DNA of 50,297 nucleotides from Mycobacterium sp. Marseille-P9652. GTDB lineage: Bacteria > Actinomycetota > Actinomycetes > Mycobacteriales > Mycobacteriaceae. Below, in pieces: positions 33,001 to 41,510 of the stretch. Position numbers and translations under genes: made by a program. How positions within the stretch are numbered: the first letter of the stretch is position 1; the number at the start of each line of letters is the position of its first letter. Below the pieces are notes generated by a model. The model did no database searches. It saw nothing but the letters and a program-made list of their open reading frames with translations, and was not told where the DNA came from. The stretch spans positions 1 to 50,297 of the forward strand of contig NZ_CACRUY010000040.1 of the NCBI RefSeq assembly GCF_902652685.1. The letters are read 5' to 3'.

Positions 33001-35220
33001 GCACGCCTCGATGCGCGCGGGCACGTGCTTGTGCCACGGCGTCCCGGCGTAGGGGTCGCGCCACCCGGTCGACGTGAGGTCGTTGGGCGCCACGCCCGGG
33101 ATGACGGTGCGCCCTTCGTCGTCGACGTAGTCGACCCCAAAACCGTTGGGCAGGGCCGCATGTCCGGGCAGCATGGTCTCGCTGACCTCGACGGTCGCCT
33201 CGGCGCTGCCTGCCGCGGTGCTGACGCGCGCCCGGGCCCCGTCGACGAGCCCGAGGGCCTGGGCGTCCTCCACGCTGACACGCAGCGCCCCGTCGGCGTC
33301 GCGCTTGCGCCACGACGGGTCGCGGATGATGTCGTTGGCGGTGTAGGCGCGCCGTTCGCCCACCGACAGCACGACCGGGAACTCCGGCGACGTCAGCCGT
33401 GGCGGGGCCGCCGCCAAAGACCGCAGACCGTCGAGCATTTCGGGAATCTCCAGCGCGATCTTGTGATCGGAGTGGCCGATCAGCGCGAAGTCGTCCTCGT
33501 ATTCGTGCAGGGTGAACGTGACCCCGGACGGGTTGTCGAGGATGGCATCGAAGAGGGCGTTCCCGTCGGCGTGGCCGGCGCGCCGCACGGCGTCGGGGTA
33601 GGCCATGGCGGTCTTCTGCGCGAGCCCCCACGCCGCCGCCGCACCGGCCAGTCCCCCGGGCAGGGTCGGACCCAGCGTCTCGTAGAGGACATACGGAACC
33701 AATTTGGCGACAGTCGGATTCGATGCGACGGCGGTCAAGAACGCCTCGGCGTAGGCCTGCCGGCCGCGCGCGGCGGCCTCGCGCAGCGGGCGCAGGTCGG
33801 CTTCGTCGAGCACACCGAGCGCGCGCACCAGCCGGGCCCAGATCTCCGGCTCGGGCAGCGTGCCGGGCAGGGGCTCCAGTAGCGGTCGGCGCAACTGGAA
33901 GGTGTTGGCGGGGAATTCGAAGTTGAAGAACGTCGCCTCGCACTTCTCGAACTGCGACGCCGCGGGCAGCACGTAGTGGGCCAGCCGGGCGGTCTCGGTC
34001 ATCGCGACGTCGACGACCACCATCAGCTCGAGGCTTTGGAAGGCCTCCCGGCAGGCGGCGGAATTGGCCAGGGAATGTGCGGGATTGGCGCTTTCGACGA
34101 TCATGGCCCGGAACCGGTCGGGGTGATCGGTCAGGATCTCCTCGGGCACGGCGTTGCTGGGGATCAGCCCAGCGATGACGGGCGCACCGGTGACGGGCGT
34201 GCGGCCCGAGACCGTGCTGAACAGCGGCGCGAACGACGAATGCAGGTGCTGGCCGCCCTTTTTCGCGAAGTTGCCGGTCAGGATCCACAGCATCTTGTTC
34301 AGGTAGGAGCACAGCGTGCTGTTGGGCGCCTGCTGCACGCCGAGGTCCTCGAACACCGCCACGCTGCCGGCGGTGCCGATGCGCCGCGCCGCCGCGCGCA
34401 ACAGTTCCTCGTCGACCCCGCAGCGCTGCGCGTAGTCGGCGACGGGCACGTCCCGCAGGGCCGCGCGCACGGCGTCGGCGCCGTGCACATGGTCGGCGAG
34501 AAAGCTTTCGTTGCAGAGGTTTTCCTGCACCAGCACCGCCGCCAGGGCGGCGAGGCACCAGGCGTCGGTACCCGGACGCACCCGCAGGTGGAAGTCGGCC
34601 ATCTTCGCGGTGTCGGTGAGCACCGGGTCGATCACGATCATCGACCGCACCGGGTCCTTGGCGATCTCGTTGAGCACCACGCGGGCGCGCGGGAAGCTCT
34701 GGGACATCCACGGATTCTTGCCGACGAACACCGACACCTCGGCGTGCTCGAACTCGCCGCGGGTGTGTCCGCCGTACAGGTGGGCGTCAATCCAGGCCTC
34801 GCCGGTCTTCTCCTGCGCCAACGCGTTTGAGCGGTACTTGGAGCCGAGGGCCTTGAGGAACGCGCCGCTGTAGGCCCCGCCGAGGTGGTTGCCCTGGCCC
34901 CCGCCGCCGTAGTAGAAGATCTTGTCGCCGCCGTAGGTGTCGCGGATGCGCTTGAAGCCCTCGGCGATCTCGACAACCGCCGTGTCCCAGTCGATTTCCT
35001 CGTAGCTGCCGTCGACGCGTCGGCGCAGCGGGGAGGTGAGTCGGCCGCGATTGTTCTGATAGTGATCGAGCCGCAACGCCTTGTTGCAGGTGTAACCCTG
35101 CGAACCCGGGTGGGCCTTGTCGCCCCGGATGCGGGCGAGGTGGCCGTCCTCGACCTGCACCACGATCCCGCAGTTGCACTCGCACAGGATGCATGCGGTC
35201 GGTTGCCACTCAGCGGTCAT
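32953..35220 (-). CDS. Molybdopterin oxidoreductase with [4Fe-4S] site (Rv0197-like)
   Basis: A 755-residue member of the formate dehydrogenase/DMSO reductase superfamily that uses bis-MGD molybdenum or tungsten cofactor. The N-terminal 4Fe-4S site is formed by C10, C13, C17 and C45 (ACILCECNCGI and YTCNKA). A cofactor-binding core follows with IFYYGGGGQGNHLGGAYSGA and ESANPAHSLANSAACREAFQ. The C-terminal aspartate-decarboxylase-like barrel includes GERRAYTANDIIRDPSWRKR and HAALPNGFGVDY. No twin-arginine signal is present, so the enzyme is probably cytoplasmic. Its substrate is unknown. ATG 35220 overlaps the upstream TetR gene by 11 bases, so the two are co-transcribed and likely under the TATGTAT operator. 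Confidence 0.9.
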   Translation of the reverse strand: MTAEWQPTACILCECNCGIVVQVEDGHLARIRGDKAHPGSQGYTCNKALRLDHYQNNRGRLTSPLRRRVDGSYEEIDWDTAVVEIAEGFKRIRDTYGGDKIFYYGGGGQGNHLGGAYSGAFLKALGSKYRSNALAQEKTGEAWIDAHLYGGHTRGEFEHAEVSVFVGKNPWMSQSFPRARVVLNEIAKDPVRSMIVIDPVLTDTAKMADFHLRVRPGTDAWCLAALAAVLVQENLCNESFLADHVHGADAVRAALRDVPVADYAQRCGVDEELLRAAARRIGTAGSVAVFEDLGVQQAPNSTLCSYLNKMLWILTGNFAKKGGQHLHSSFAPLFSTVSGRTPVTGAPVIAGLIPSNAVPEEILTDHPDRFRAMIVESANPAHSLANSAACREAFQSLELMVVVDVAMTETARLAHYVLPAASQFEKCEATFFNFEFPANTFQLRRPLLEPLPGTLPEPEIWARLVRALGVLDEADLRPLREAAARGRQAYAEAFLTAVASNPTVAKLVPYVLYETLGPTLPGGLAGAAAAWGLAQKTAMAYPDAVRRAGHADGNALFDAILDNPSGVTFTLHEYEDDFALIGHSDHKIALEIPEMLDGLRSLAAAPPRLTSPEFPVVLSVGERRAYTANDIIRDPSWRKRDADGALRVSVEDAQALGLVDGARARVSTAAGSAEATVEVSETMLPGHAALPNGFGVDYVDDEGRTVIPGVAPNDLTSTGWRDPYAGTPWHKHVPARIEACSALDGRAEPVAVGLR

Positions 35221-35797
35221 CTTCGTGTTCCTTTCCCAGGGGCAACAGCGCGCGCAGCCGCCGGTGCACGGCGTCCAGTGGTGCCAGGTCTCGCCGCACC
35301 CGCGCGAGGACGATGGCGCCCTCGAGCGCGCTGGTCGCCAACAGCGCCGCCTCGTGGGCCTCGTCGGCCGGCATGCCGTCGGAGACGAACCGTTGGGCGA
35401 TCAGGTCGCACCAGCGGGCGAACACGGCGGCCGCCCGCTCGGTCACCGGCGCCATCCGCTCGCGGTCGGTCTCCTCCCCGGCTTCGACGGAGACCGCGAC
35501 GACGGGGCAGCCGGCGCGGAAGTCGGTGTCGCGCAGTTGCCGGCGGTACTTGTCGATCAGCGTGTCCAGCAGCTCGCGGCTGTCTCGGGCTTCGGCGATG
35601 ATGCGGGCCACATGATCACCGGCGTAATCGACCGCCTCGCAGAGCAATTGGGTGCGCCCCCCGGGAAAGTAGTGGTAGGCCGACCCGCGCGGCGCGCCGC
35701 TGTGCTCGAGGACGTCGGATATCGCGGTGGCGTGCGCGCCGCGTTCCCGTATCAACAGCGCGGCGGAGACGACCATGCGCTCGCGTGGGCTGGGCAT
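35210..35797 (-). CDS. TetR-family transcriptional regulator (Rv0196-like)
   Basis: A 195-residue TetR repressor. The N-terminal helix-turn-helix is MVVSAALLIRERGAHATAIS followed by DVLEHSGAPRGSAYHYFPGG, with the typical recognition helix before YHYF. The C-terminal helical ligand domain is variable. AGGAG precedes ATG 35797. A perfect inverted repeat, TATGTAT-N6-ATACATA, lies 23 bases upstream and is very likely its own operator, so the gene is probably autoregulated and represses the co-transcribed molybdopterin oxidoreductase. Confidence 0.92.
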   Translation of the reverse strand: MPSPRERMVVSAALLIRERGAHATAISDVLEHSGAPRGSAYHYFPGGRTQLLCEAVDYAGDHVARIIAEARDSRELLDTLIDKYRRQLRDTDFRAGCPVVAVSVEAGEETDRERMAPVTERAAAVFARWCDLIAQRFVSDGMPADEAHEAALLATSALEGAIVLARVRRDLAPLDAVHRRLRALLPLGKEHEDDR

Positions 35798-35819
35798 TCA
35801 CACTCCTCGCTACCCCGGC

Positions 35820-35839
35820 TATGTATGTTGCTATACATA
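35820..35839. promoter_or_regulatory. TetR operator palindrome TATGTAT-N6-ATACATA
   Basis: Perfect 7-bp arms with a 6-base spacer, strikingly AT-rich in this GC-rich sequence. It lies 23 bases before the TetR start codon and over the expected promoter. This is the standard arrangement for TetR autoregulation. Confidence 0.8.
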
Positions 35840-35860
35840 ACCGGCGTTCGCAAGCCCGGC

Positions 35861-35914
35861 GTCGAGAGTGTAAGGACGGCGTCGAGAGTGTAAGGACGGC
35901 GTCGAGAGTGTAAC
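35861..35914. repeat. 20-bp direct repeats, 2.7 copies
   Basis: GTCGAGAGTGTAAGGACGGC occurs at 35861-35880 and 35881-35900, and its first 13 bases recur from 35901. The core GAGTGT therefore appears at 35866, 35886 and 35906, on an exact 20-bp spacing. Confidence 0.9.
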
Positions 35915-35951
35915 CACGCAGGCGGCACGCCGAGCGACGCCGCCACCACTA

Positions 35952-35980
35952 CACACTCAAGGCCAGGAACGCACACTCAA
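35952..35980. repeat. Inverted copies of the GAGTGT core, again 20 bp apart
   Basis: CACACTCAA occurs at 35952-35960 and 35972-35980. ACACTC is the reverse complement of the GAGTGT core in the neighbouring direct repeats, and the two copies keep the same 20-bp spacing. The intervening sequence (35915-35951) is GC-rich with no gene. Confidence 0.75.
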
Positions 35981-36007
35981 AGCGCGCAGGCGGCCAAGCG
36001 GCCGGCG

Positions 36008-36994
36008 CTAGTTCATCCAGTCGGCGGAGCCGTCGTTCTTCTTGTAGTCGCCGCCGGAGGAGTTCTTCACGACGATCGGGTCGCCCGGACCGAAGTTGTC
36101 GAAGAACCACCGCGCGTTGGAGGGGCTGATGTTGATGCAGCCGTGGCTGACGTCGCGCTTGCCCTGGTCGTCGACCGACCACGGCGCGCTGTGCACGTAG
36201 TCGCCGACGTTGTCGAAGCGAACCGCGTCCTCCACGGTCACCTTGTAGCCGTAGGTCGAGTTGACCGGAACCCCGTAGGTCGAGGAGTCCATCACCACCG
36301 ACGCCTTCTTGTCCTGCACGTAGTAGGTGCCGTTGGGAGTCTGGTGATTGCCGGACGTCATGCCCATCGACATCGGGAAGGTCTTCTCCACCGTCCCGTT
36401 GCGGGTGATCGTCAGCTGGTGGGTGGAGTCGTCCGCCGTGGCGATCAGCGTGTCCCCGGTCTGGAAGCTCATGACCGTGCCGCCGGCGTCGACCGTCACC
36501 GCGGTGTGGGCGGGCCAGAAGCTCAGCGGGCGCCAGCGCAGCTGCGTCGGCGTCATCCAGTAGAACTTGCCCGGCACGGGCGGGACGGACGACACGTGCA
36601 CGGCGTCGATCGCGGCGCCGGCGTCCTCGACGGTCCCGGGGAAGTTGAGGATGATCGGCTGCGCGACGCCCACCGTCGAGCCGGGTTTCGGCACGAACGA
36701 CGGCGGCCCGAACGGCGCCGTGCCCGTGAACGGCGCGGGGTTCTGCCCGGCAGCGGGACCCGTCGCGGTCGGCTGGGCGAGCGGCGCCGGGATCAGCGGG
36801 TTGTTGGCCGGAGGCGGCGCGGCGAAGGGGTCCGGCGGGGGCGCGGGAGGCCCGGGCGGTGCGGCGACCACACCCGGGTCACCGGGTGCCGGGTCGGGGT
36901 CCGCCGACGCGAAGCCGGCGCCCAGCACCAGCGAAGCGGCCAACCCGGCTGCGGTCAGAGCGGCGTGAAAGCTTGCCCTCGTCCAGCCCGACAT
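36008..36994 (-). CDS. L,D-transpeptidase (Rv0192-like)
   Basis: A 328-residue secreted enzyme that makes 3-3 cross-links in peptidoglycan. It has a signal peptide ([20 protein letters not shown]) and a long Pro/Ala-rich linker ([20 protein letters not shown]). An Ig-like domain with [20 protein letters not shown] follows, then the YkuD catalytic domain. The active-site motif is [13 protein letters not shown] followed by [11 protein letters not shown], with catalytic Cys at about 286. A further C-terminal extension is Gly/Lys-rich. ATG 36994 has GGAGG nine bases upstream. The closest M. tuberculosis equivalent is Rv0192 (LdtMt4) by position and layout. Two small palindromes lie upstream (37020-37032 and 37064-37077). 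Confidence 0.92.
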   Translation of the reverse strand: MSGWTRASFHAALTAAGLAASLVLGAGFASADPDPAPGDPGVVAAPPGPPAPPPDPFAAPPPANNPLIPAPLAQPTATGPAAGQNPAPFTGTAPFGPPSFVPKPGSTVGVAQPIILNFPGTVEDAGAAIDAVHVSSVPPVPGKFYWMTPTQLRWRPLSFWPAHTAVTVDAGGTVMSFQTGDTLIATADDSTHQLTITRNGTVEKTFPMSMGMTSGNHQTPNGTYYVQDKKASVVMDSSTYGVPVNSTYGYKVTVEDAVRFDNVGDYVHSAPWSVDDQGKRDVSHGCINISPSNARWFFDNFGPGDPIVVKNSSGGDYKKNDGSADWMN

Positions 36995-37019
36995 ATACCC
37001 ATCCCTCCAGTCACGGTCT

Positions 37020-37077
37020 CGACACAGTGTCGCATAGCGCGGCGACGAGCTACTCATTTACGCGGCCCGTACGGGCC
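37020..37077. promoter_or_regulatory. Two palindromes upstream of the L,D-transpeptidase gene
   Basis: CGACACAGTGTCG at 37020-37032 is a perfect palindrome around a central A, 26 bases before the transpeptidase start. GGCCCGTACGGGCC at 37064-37077 is a perfect 14-bp palindrome immediately after the MFS gene's stop. The first could be an operator and the second a weak, T-less terminator of the MFS transcript. Confidence 0.4.
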
Positions 37078-37080
37078 CAA

Positions 37081-38337
37081 TTAGGGCCGGTGACCTGCGG
37101 AGCTATGAATCGGCTGAGCTTGCGGCGCAACGTCGAGCAGCCGCCTGTTGGCGGCCATGCCCGCCAGCGCGGCGGCCATGAGGCCGGCCGATGCGGTCAG
37201 CATGAGCGCCATGCTGCGCTCGTAGAGCAGCCCGCCACCCAGCGAGCCCGCCATGATGCCGACCTGGAACGCGGTCACGTACAGCCCGGAGGCGCCGTCG
37301 GGGTCGTCGGCCCCGCTGCGCATGGCGGCGGCCTGCATCATCGGCGACACCGCCGTCGCCATGGCCCCCCACAGCACGATCGCGCACGTGCCGATCAGCA
37401 CGGTCGCGACGGCGGGCTGGCCGCCGAAAGCCAGCCCCATCAGCACGACGAACACCGCCGTCAGCCCCGCCATGCAGGCGATGATGGCGCCGCGCGGCCG
37501 GCTGTCGAGGGGCCGGGCGACCAGGCCCACGGCGACCACCCCCGCGGCGCCGTAGGCGGCCAGCACCCAGGCCAGGTTCGCCCCGCGCACGCCGACGACT
37601 TCGCGGATGATGACCACGATGTAGGTGTACGAGACGAAGTGGCCGGTGACGCCGACCATCGTGATCAGGCTGACGATGATCAGCCGCCGGTTGCGGTGGT
37701 GACGCGCCCGGGGACCCACGCAGGCGAGCTGGTCGTCGGTGAGCACCATCTCGGGCAGCAACAACCGGGCCGCGACGGTGACGATGGCCGCGGCGACGGT
37801 GATCCACACCGCGGCGAGCCGCCAGCCCCACATCAGGCTCATCGCCGCGGTCAGCGGGCTGCCGATGACCAGGGCCAGGCTGGTGCCGATGTAGATCGAC
37901 ATGGTGGCGCGGCCGGCGTGGCTCGGCGGCACCAGGCGGGTGGCGATCGGTGCGATCACCGACCACAGCAGGCCGTGGGTGACGGCGCAGAGCACCCGGC
38001 CGGCGGCGAGCACCGCGAAGTTGGGCGCCAGCGCCGAGATGAGTTGCGAGGCGGTCAGGCAGACCAGGCTGACCACCAGCGCTCGCCGCCGCGGCCAGTG
38101 CGCCGTCCAGCGCACCAGCGGGAAGGTCGACAGGGCCGCCACCAGCGCATACCAGGACAGCAGCGTCCCGACCAAGACGACGCTGACGTGCAGGTTCCGC
38201 GCGATCGACGACAGCGCGCCGACCGGCAGGATCTCGGCCGTGACGTAGGTGAAGGCCGCCGCCGCCAGGACGGCAAGCTGCGCCGCGATGCGTGGCGTCC
38301 ACGTTCGCGCGGCTGCGGTGGCGGTGTCGGCAGTCAT
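37081..38337 (-). CDS. MFS drug-efflux family transporter (Rv0191-like)
   Basis: A 418-residue transporter with about twelve hydrophobic segments. The first is IAAQLAVLAAAAFTYVTAEI. The conserved inter-helix motif reads LVRWTAHWPRRRALVVSLVC, and GRVLCAVTHGLLWSVIAP resembles the motif-B/C region of the DHA1 drug:H+ antiporters. It should export a small hydrophobic compound; Rv0191 is a chloramphenicol-efflux candidate, but substrates are not predictable here. ATG 38337. It lies behind ricR on the same strand with a 115-base gap that probably holds its own promoter, so copper control is uncertain. Confidence 0.88.
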   Translation of the reverse strand: MTADTATAAARTWTPRIAAQLAVLAAAAFTYVTAEILPVGALSSIARNLHVSVVLVGTLLSWYALVAALSTFPLVRWTAHWPRRRALVVSLVCLTASQLISALAPNFAVLAAGRVLCAVTHGLLWSVIAPIATRLVPPSHAGRATMSIYIGTSLALVIGSPLTAAMSLMWGWRLAAVWITVAAAIVTVAARLLLPEMVLTDDQLACVGPRARHHRNRRLIIVSLITMVGVTGHFVSYTYIVVIIREVVGVRGANLAWVLAAYGAAGVVAVGLVARPLDSRPRGAIIACMAGLTAVFVVLMGLAFGGQPAVATVLIGTCAIVLWGAMATAVSPMMQAAAMRSGADDPDGASGLYVTAFQVGIMAGSLGGGLLYERSMALMLTASAGLMAAALAGMAANRRLLDVAPQAQPIHSSAGHRP

Positions 38338-38452
38338 AGGCTCGGGCGCGGGATCTGGCCGGGTGCGGCTGCTTACGCGATCACGCTGCTCCTACCGTAC
38401 GCACTGCGACTACGGGTTCACGACTTTCTTCGTTTCAACACGCCCCGCGTCG

Positions 38453-38743
38453 TCAGGAACGAACCAGCCGGGCGATCGCGGCGGAGGCCTCGGCCAGCTT
38501 CTCGTCGGCCTGGTCACCGCCCTCGGCCACGGCATTGGTCACGCAGTGGCTGAGGTGCTCGTCGAGCAGGTTCAGCGCCACCGAACGCAGGGCGCTGTTG
38601 ACGGCGCTGATCTGGGTGAGCACGTCGATGCAGTACTTGTCCTCGTCGATCATCCGGGCGATGCCCCGCACCTGCCCCTCGATGCGCCGCAACCGCTTGG
38701 CGTAGTTGTTCTTCTGCTCCGAATACCCGTGCGCGCTCGTCAC
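38453..38743 (-). CDS. ricR: Copper-sensing CsoR-family repressor
   Basis: A 96-residue all-helical repressor. The Cu(I) ligands of the CsoR family are intact: Cys38 (KYCIDVL), His63 and Cys67 (DEHLSHC), the usual Cys-His-Cys fingerprint offset by two from CsoR. Copper binding releases DNA and derepresses the regulon. GTG 38743 is chosen because -10 TAGACT (38755-38750) lies six bases upstream, so the transcript is probably leaderless. The operator ATACCC-N5-GGGTAT overlaps the promoter, so the gene is autoregulated. mymT, about 3.5 kb away, carries the same operator. Matches Rv0190. Confidence 0.94.
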   Translation of the reverse strand: MTSAHGYSEQKNNYAKRLRRIEGQVRGIARMIDEDKYCIDVLTQISAVNSALRSVALNLLDEHLSHCVTNAVAEGGDQADEKLAEASAAIARLVRS

Positions 38744-38756
38744 CCGACGAGTCTAT

Positions 38757-38779
38757 CCCATACCCCGTCGGGGTATGGG
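38757..38779. promoter_or_regulatory. RicR operator at ricR (also near ilvD)
   Basis: A perfect palindrome with 11-bp arms CCCATACCCCG and CGGGGTATGGG around a central T. The inner 17 bp (38760-38776) read ATACCC-N5-GGGTAT, as at mymT. It overlaps the ricR promoter and lies 40 bases before the divergent ilvD start. Confidence 0.85.
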
Positions 38780-38819
38780 CCCTTCGTCTGCGGTGCAGCT
38801 CATCCCGCATACTTGAGCG

Positions 38820-40520
38820 ATGGCCACCGAGACCGCCGACATCAAACCGCGCAGCCGAGACGTCACCGACGGCCTGGAGAAGGCCGCCGCCCGCGGCATG
38901 CTGCGCGCGGTAGGCATGGGCGACGAGGACTTCGCCAAGCCGCAGATCGGGGTCGCCTCGTCGTGGAACGAGATCACGCCCTGCAACCTGTCCCTCGACC
39001 GCCTCGCCAAGGCGGTCAAGGAGGGGGTCTTCGCGGCGGGCGGTTACCCCCTCGAGTTCGGCACCATCTCGGTGTCCGACGGGATCTCGATGGGCCACGA
39101 GGGCATGCACTTCTCGCTGGTGTCCCGCGAGGTCATCGCGGACAGCGTGGAGACCGTGATGCAGGCCGAGCGCCTCGACGGCTCGGTGCTGCTGGCCGGC
39201 TGCGACAAGTCGCTGCCCGGCATGCTGATGGCCGCCGCGCGCCTCGACCTGGCCGCGGTCTTCCTCTACGCCGGCTCGATCCTGCCGGGCGTCGCCAAGC
39301 TCTCCGACGGCACCGAGCGCGAGGTCACGATCATCGACGCGTTCGAGGCCGTCGGCGCCTGCGCGCGCGGGCTGATGCCCCGCGAGGACGTCGACGCCAT
39401 CGAGCGGGCCATCTGCCCGGGCGAGGGGGCCTGCGGCGGCATGTACACCGCCAACACCATGGCCAGTGCGGCCGAAGCGCTCGGCATGTCGCTGCCGGGC
39501 AGCGCGGCGCCGCCGGCCACCGACCGCCGCCGCGACGGGTTCGCCCGCCGCAGCGGCCAGGCCGTTGTCGAATTGCTGCGCCGCGGCATCACCGCCCGCG
39601 ACATCCTCACCAAGGAGGCGTTCGAGAACGCCATCGCGGTGGTGATGGCGTTCGGCGGCTCGACGCACGCGGTGCTGCACCTGCTGGCGATCGCCCACGA
39701 GGCCGACGTCCCGCTCTCGCTCGACGACTTCAGCCGGATCGGTGCCAAGGTGCCGCACCTGGCCGACGTCAAACCTTTCGGTCGCCATGTGATGTTCGAC
39801 GTCGACCACATCGGTGGGGTTCCGGTGATCATGAAGGCGCTGCTGGATGCGGGCCTGCTGCATGGTGACTGCCTGACGGTGACCGGGCAGACCATGGCCG
39901 AGAACCTTGCCGCCATCACGCCACCGGACCCGGACGGCAAGGTGCTCCGCGCGCTGGACAATCCCATCCACCCGACCGGCGGCATCACGATCCTGCGCGG
40001 GTCGCTGGCGCCCGAGGGTGCGGTGGTCAAGTCGGCCGGCTTCGACTCCGACGTGTTCGAGGGCACCGCAAGGGTTTTCGACGGCGAACGGGCCGCGTTG
40101 GACGCGCTCGAGGACGGCACCATCACCAAGGGCGACGCCGTGGTGATCCGCTACGAGGGCCCCAAGGGCGGACCGGGGATGCGCGAGATGCTCGCCATCA
40201 CCGGCGCGATCAAGGGCGCTGGCCTGGGCAAGGACGTGCTGCTGCTCACCGACGGCCGCTTCTCCGGCGGCACCACCGGCCTGTGCGTGGGCCACATCGC
40301 GCCGGAGGCGGTCGACGGCGGCCCGATCGCGTTCTTGCGCGACGGCGACCGCATCCGCCTCGACGTCGCCAACCACACGCTCGACGTGCTGACCGACCCG
40401 GCCGAGTTCGACTCCCGCCGTGAAGGTTTTGTGCCGCCCCAGCCCCGTTACAAGACCGGTGTGCTGGCCAAGTACGTCAAACTCGTCAGCTCGGCGGCGA
40501 TCGGCGCGGTCTGCGGCTAG
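38820..40520 (+). CDS. ilvD: Dihydroxy-acid dehydratase
   Basis: A 566-residue [2Fe-2S] enzyme of branched-chain amino acid synthesis that dehydrates 2,3-dihydroxy-isovalerate and its methylvalerate homologue. Cluster-binding Cys residues are at about 55 (TPCNLS), 128 (AGCDKSLPG) and 205 ([12 protein letters not shown]). The C-terminal signature is [23 protein letters not shown] 38820; CATACT lies about seven bases upstream, so the message may be leaderless. It is divergent from ricR and shares the region with the RicR operator. Fe-S dehydratases are copper-sensitive, so shared control is possible but unproven. The nitronate monooxygenase gene follows after six bases. Confidence 0.96.
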   Translation: MATETADIKPRSRDVTDGLEKAAARGMLRAVGMGDEDFAKPQIGVASSWNEITPCNLSLDRLAKAVKEGVFAAGGYPLEFGTISVSDGISMGHEGMHFSLVSREVIADSVETVMQAERLDGSVLLAGCDKSLPGMLMAAARLDLAAVFLYAGSILPGVAKLSDGTEREVTIIDAFEAVGACARGLMPREDVDAIERAICPGEGACGGMYTANTMASAAEALGMSLPGSAAPPATDRRRDGFARRSGQAVVELLRRGITARDILTKEAFENAIAVVMAFGGSTHAVLHLLAIAHEADVPLSLDDFSRIGAKVPHLADVKPFGRHVMFDVDHIGGVPVIMKALLDAGLLHGDCLTVTGQTMAENLAAITPPDPDGKVLRALDNPIHPTGGITILRGSLAPEGAVVKSAGFDSDVFEGTARVFDGERAALDALEDGTITKGDAVVIRYEGPKGGPGMREMLAITGAIKGAGLGKDVLLLTDGRFSGGTTGLCVGHIAPEAVDGGPIAFLRDGDRIRLDVANHTLDVLTDPAEFDSRREGFVPPQPRYKTGVLAKYVKLVSSAAIGAVCG

Positions 40521-40526
40521 TCCTCC

Positions 40527-41510
40527 ATGGATATCGCCGACCGGTTGCGGCTCGACGTTCCCGTCGGCCAGGCCGGAATGGGCGGCGGGCTGGCGCGCGC
40601 CGAGCTGGCGGCCGCCGTGGCCAAGGCCGGCGGCCTGGGCACCATCGGCCTGGAGACGCCCCGCCGGCTGCGGGACGGGATCGCCCGGGTGCGCGCCGAG
40701 GCCCCCGGCCGCGCGGTCGCGGTGAACCTGTTGCTGCCGTTCCTGCACCGCCGGCACGTCGAGGTCTGCGTCAGTTCGCGGGTGGACGTCGTCGTGCTGG
40801 CGTTCGGCGAAAAGCGCGGTCTCATCGGGCATCTCCGCGACGCCGGCTCCCTCGTCTTCGTGATGGTCGGCACCCCGGACCAGGCCCTGGCCGCCGTCGC
40901 CGGCGGCGCCGACGGTCTCATCGCCCAGGGCCGCGAGGCCGGCGGCCACCTGGTCGGCACCATGCCCGCACTCGACTTTCTGCCGCAGGCGCTGGCCGTG
41001 GCCGGGCCGCGGCCGGTGTTCGTCGCCGGCGGCATCGCCGAGCGGGCCGACACGCGGGCGGCCCTGGCGGCCGGCGCGGCCGGCGTGATCGCGGGGACCC
41101 GGTTCCTGATGACGCACGAGGCGAACGCCAACCGCGCATATCAGCGGCGAATCCTCAACGCGGACAAGACGATCGAGACCAACCTGTTCGGGTTCAGCTG
41201 GCCGCTGCGGCACCGTGTCGTCCCCAACGACGCGACCCGGCGGTGGTGCCGCCCCGATGGCAGGGCCAAGGCGCTGCCGGCCTCGCTCAACGCGGTGAGC
41301 GGCCCGATGTCGGCTTTGGGCTACTTCGACGCCGGCCCGCTGCTGCGGCTGCAATCGGCACGTCGACCGCTCTTCACGCCGTTGGCGCCGGTGGCCGAGA
41401 TGCCCGACTCATGGGTGGACCGGGCGGCGCTGTACGCCGGGGAGACGGCGCTGCGCATCGAGGACGTCGAGTCGGCCGCCGAGGTGGTCGAACGGTTGAG
41501 CCCGCGCTAA
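40527..41510 (+). CDS. Nitronate monooxygenase / FMN-binding protein
   Basis: A 327-residue TIM-barrel flavoprotein of the nitronate monooxygenase (2-nitropropane dioxygenase) family. The N-terminal glycine-rich segment is VPVGQAGMGGGLARAELAAA, followed by AKAGGLGTIGLETPRRL. The phosphate-binding loop GADGLIAQGREAGGHLVG (near residue 130) and RPVFVAGGIAERADTRAALA then AGVIAGTRFLMTHEA are the family signatures. It should oxidise alkyl nitronates with FMN and O2, or act as an enoyl reductase of similar fold. Six bases after ilvD, so probably co-transcribed. It occupies the place of the membrane-protein gene Rv0188 in M. tuberculosis. Its stop overlaps the convergent methyltransferase gene by four bases. 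Confidence 0.87.
   Translation: MDIADRLRLDVPVGQAGMGGGLARAELAAAVAKAGGLGTIGLETPRRLRDGIARVRAEAPGRAVAVNLLLPFLHRRHVEVCVSSRVDVVVLAFGEKRGLIGHLRDAGSLVFVMVGTPDQALAAVAGGADGLIAQGREAGGHLVGTMPALDFLPQALAVAGPRPVFVAGGIAERADTRAALAAGAAGVIAGTRFLMTHEANANRAYQRRILNADKTIETNLFGFSWPLRHRVVPNDATRRWCRPDGRAKALPASLNAVSGPMSALGYFDAGPLLRLQSARRPLFTPLAPVAEMPDSWVDRAALYAGETALRIEDVESAAEVVERLSPR

Noticed and set aside
35861-35914. CRISPR array
   Set aside because: Units are contiguous 20-bp tandem copies without unique spacers, and there are no cas genes.
38395-38416. CCGTA-N11-TACGG repeat before the MFS gene
   Set aside because: The arms are only five bases and the spacing is irregular; such repeats are expected by chance in GC-rich DNA.
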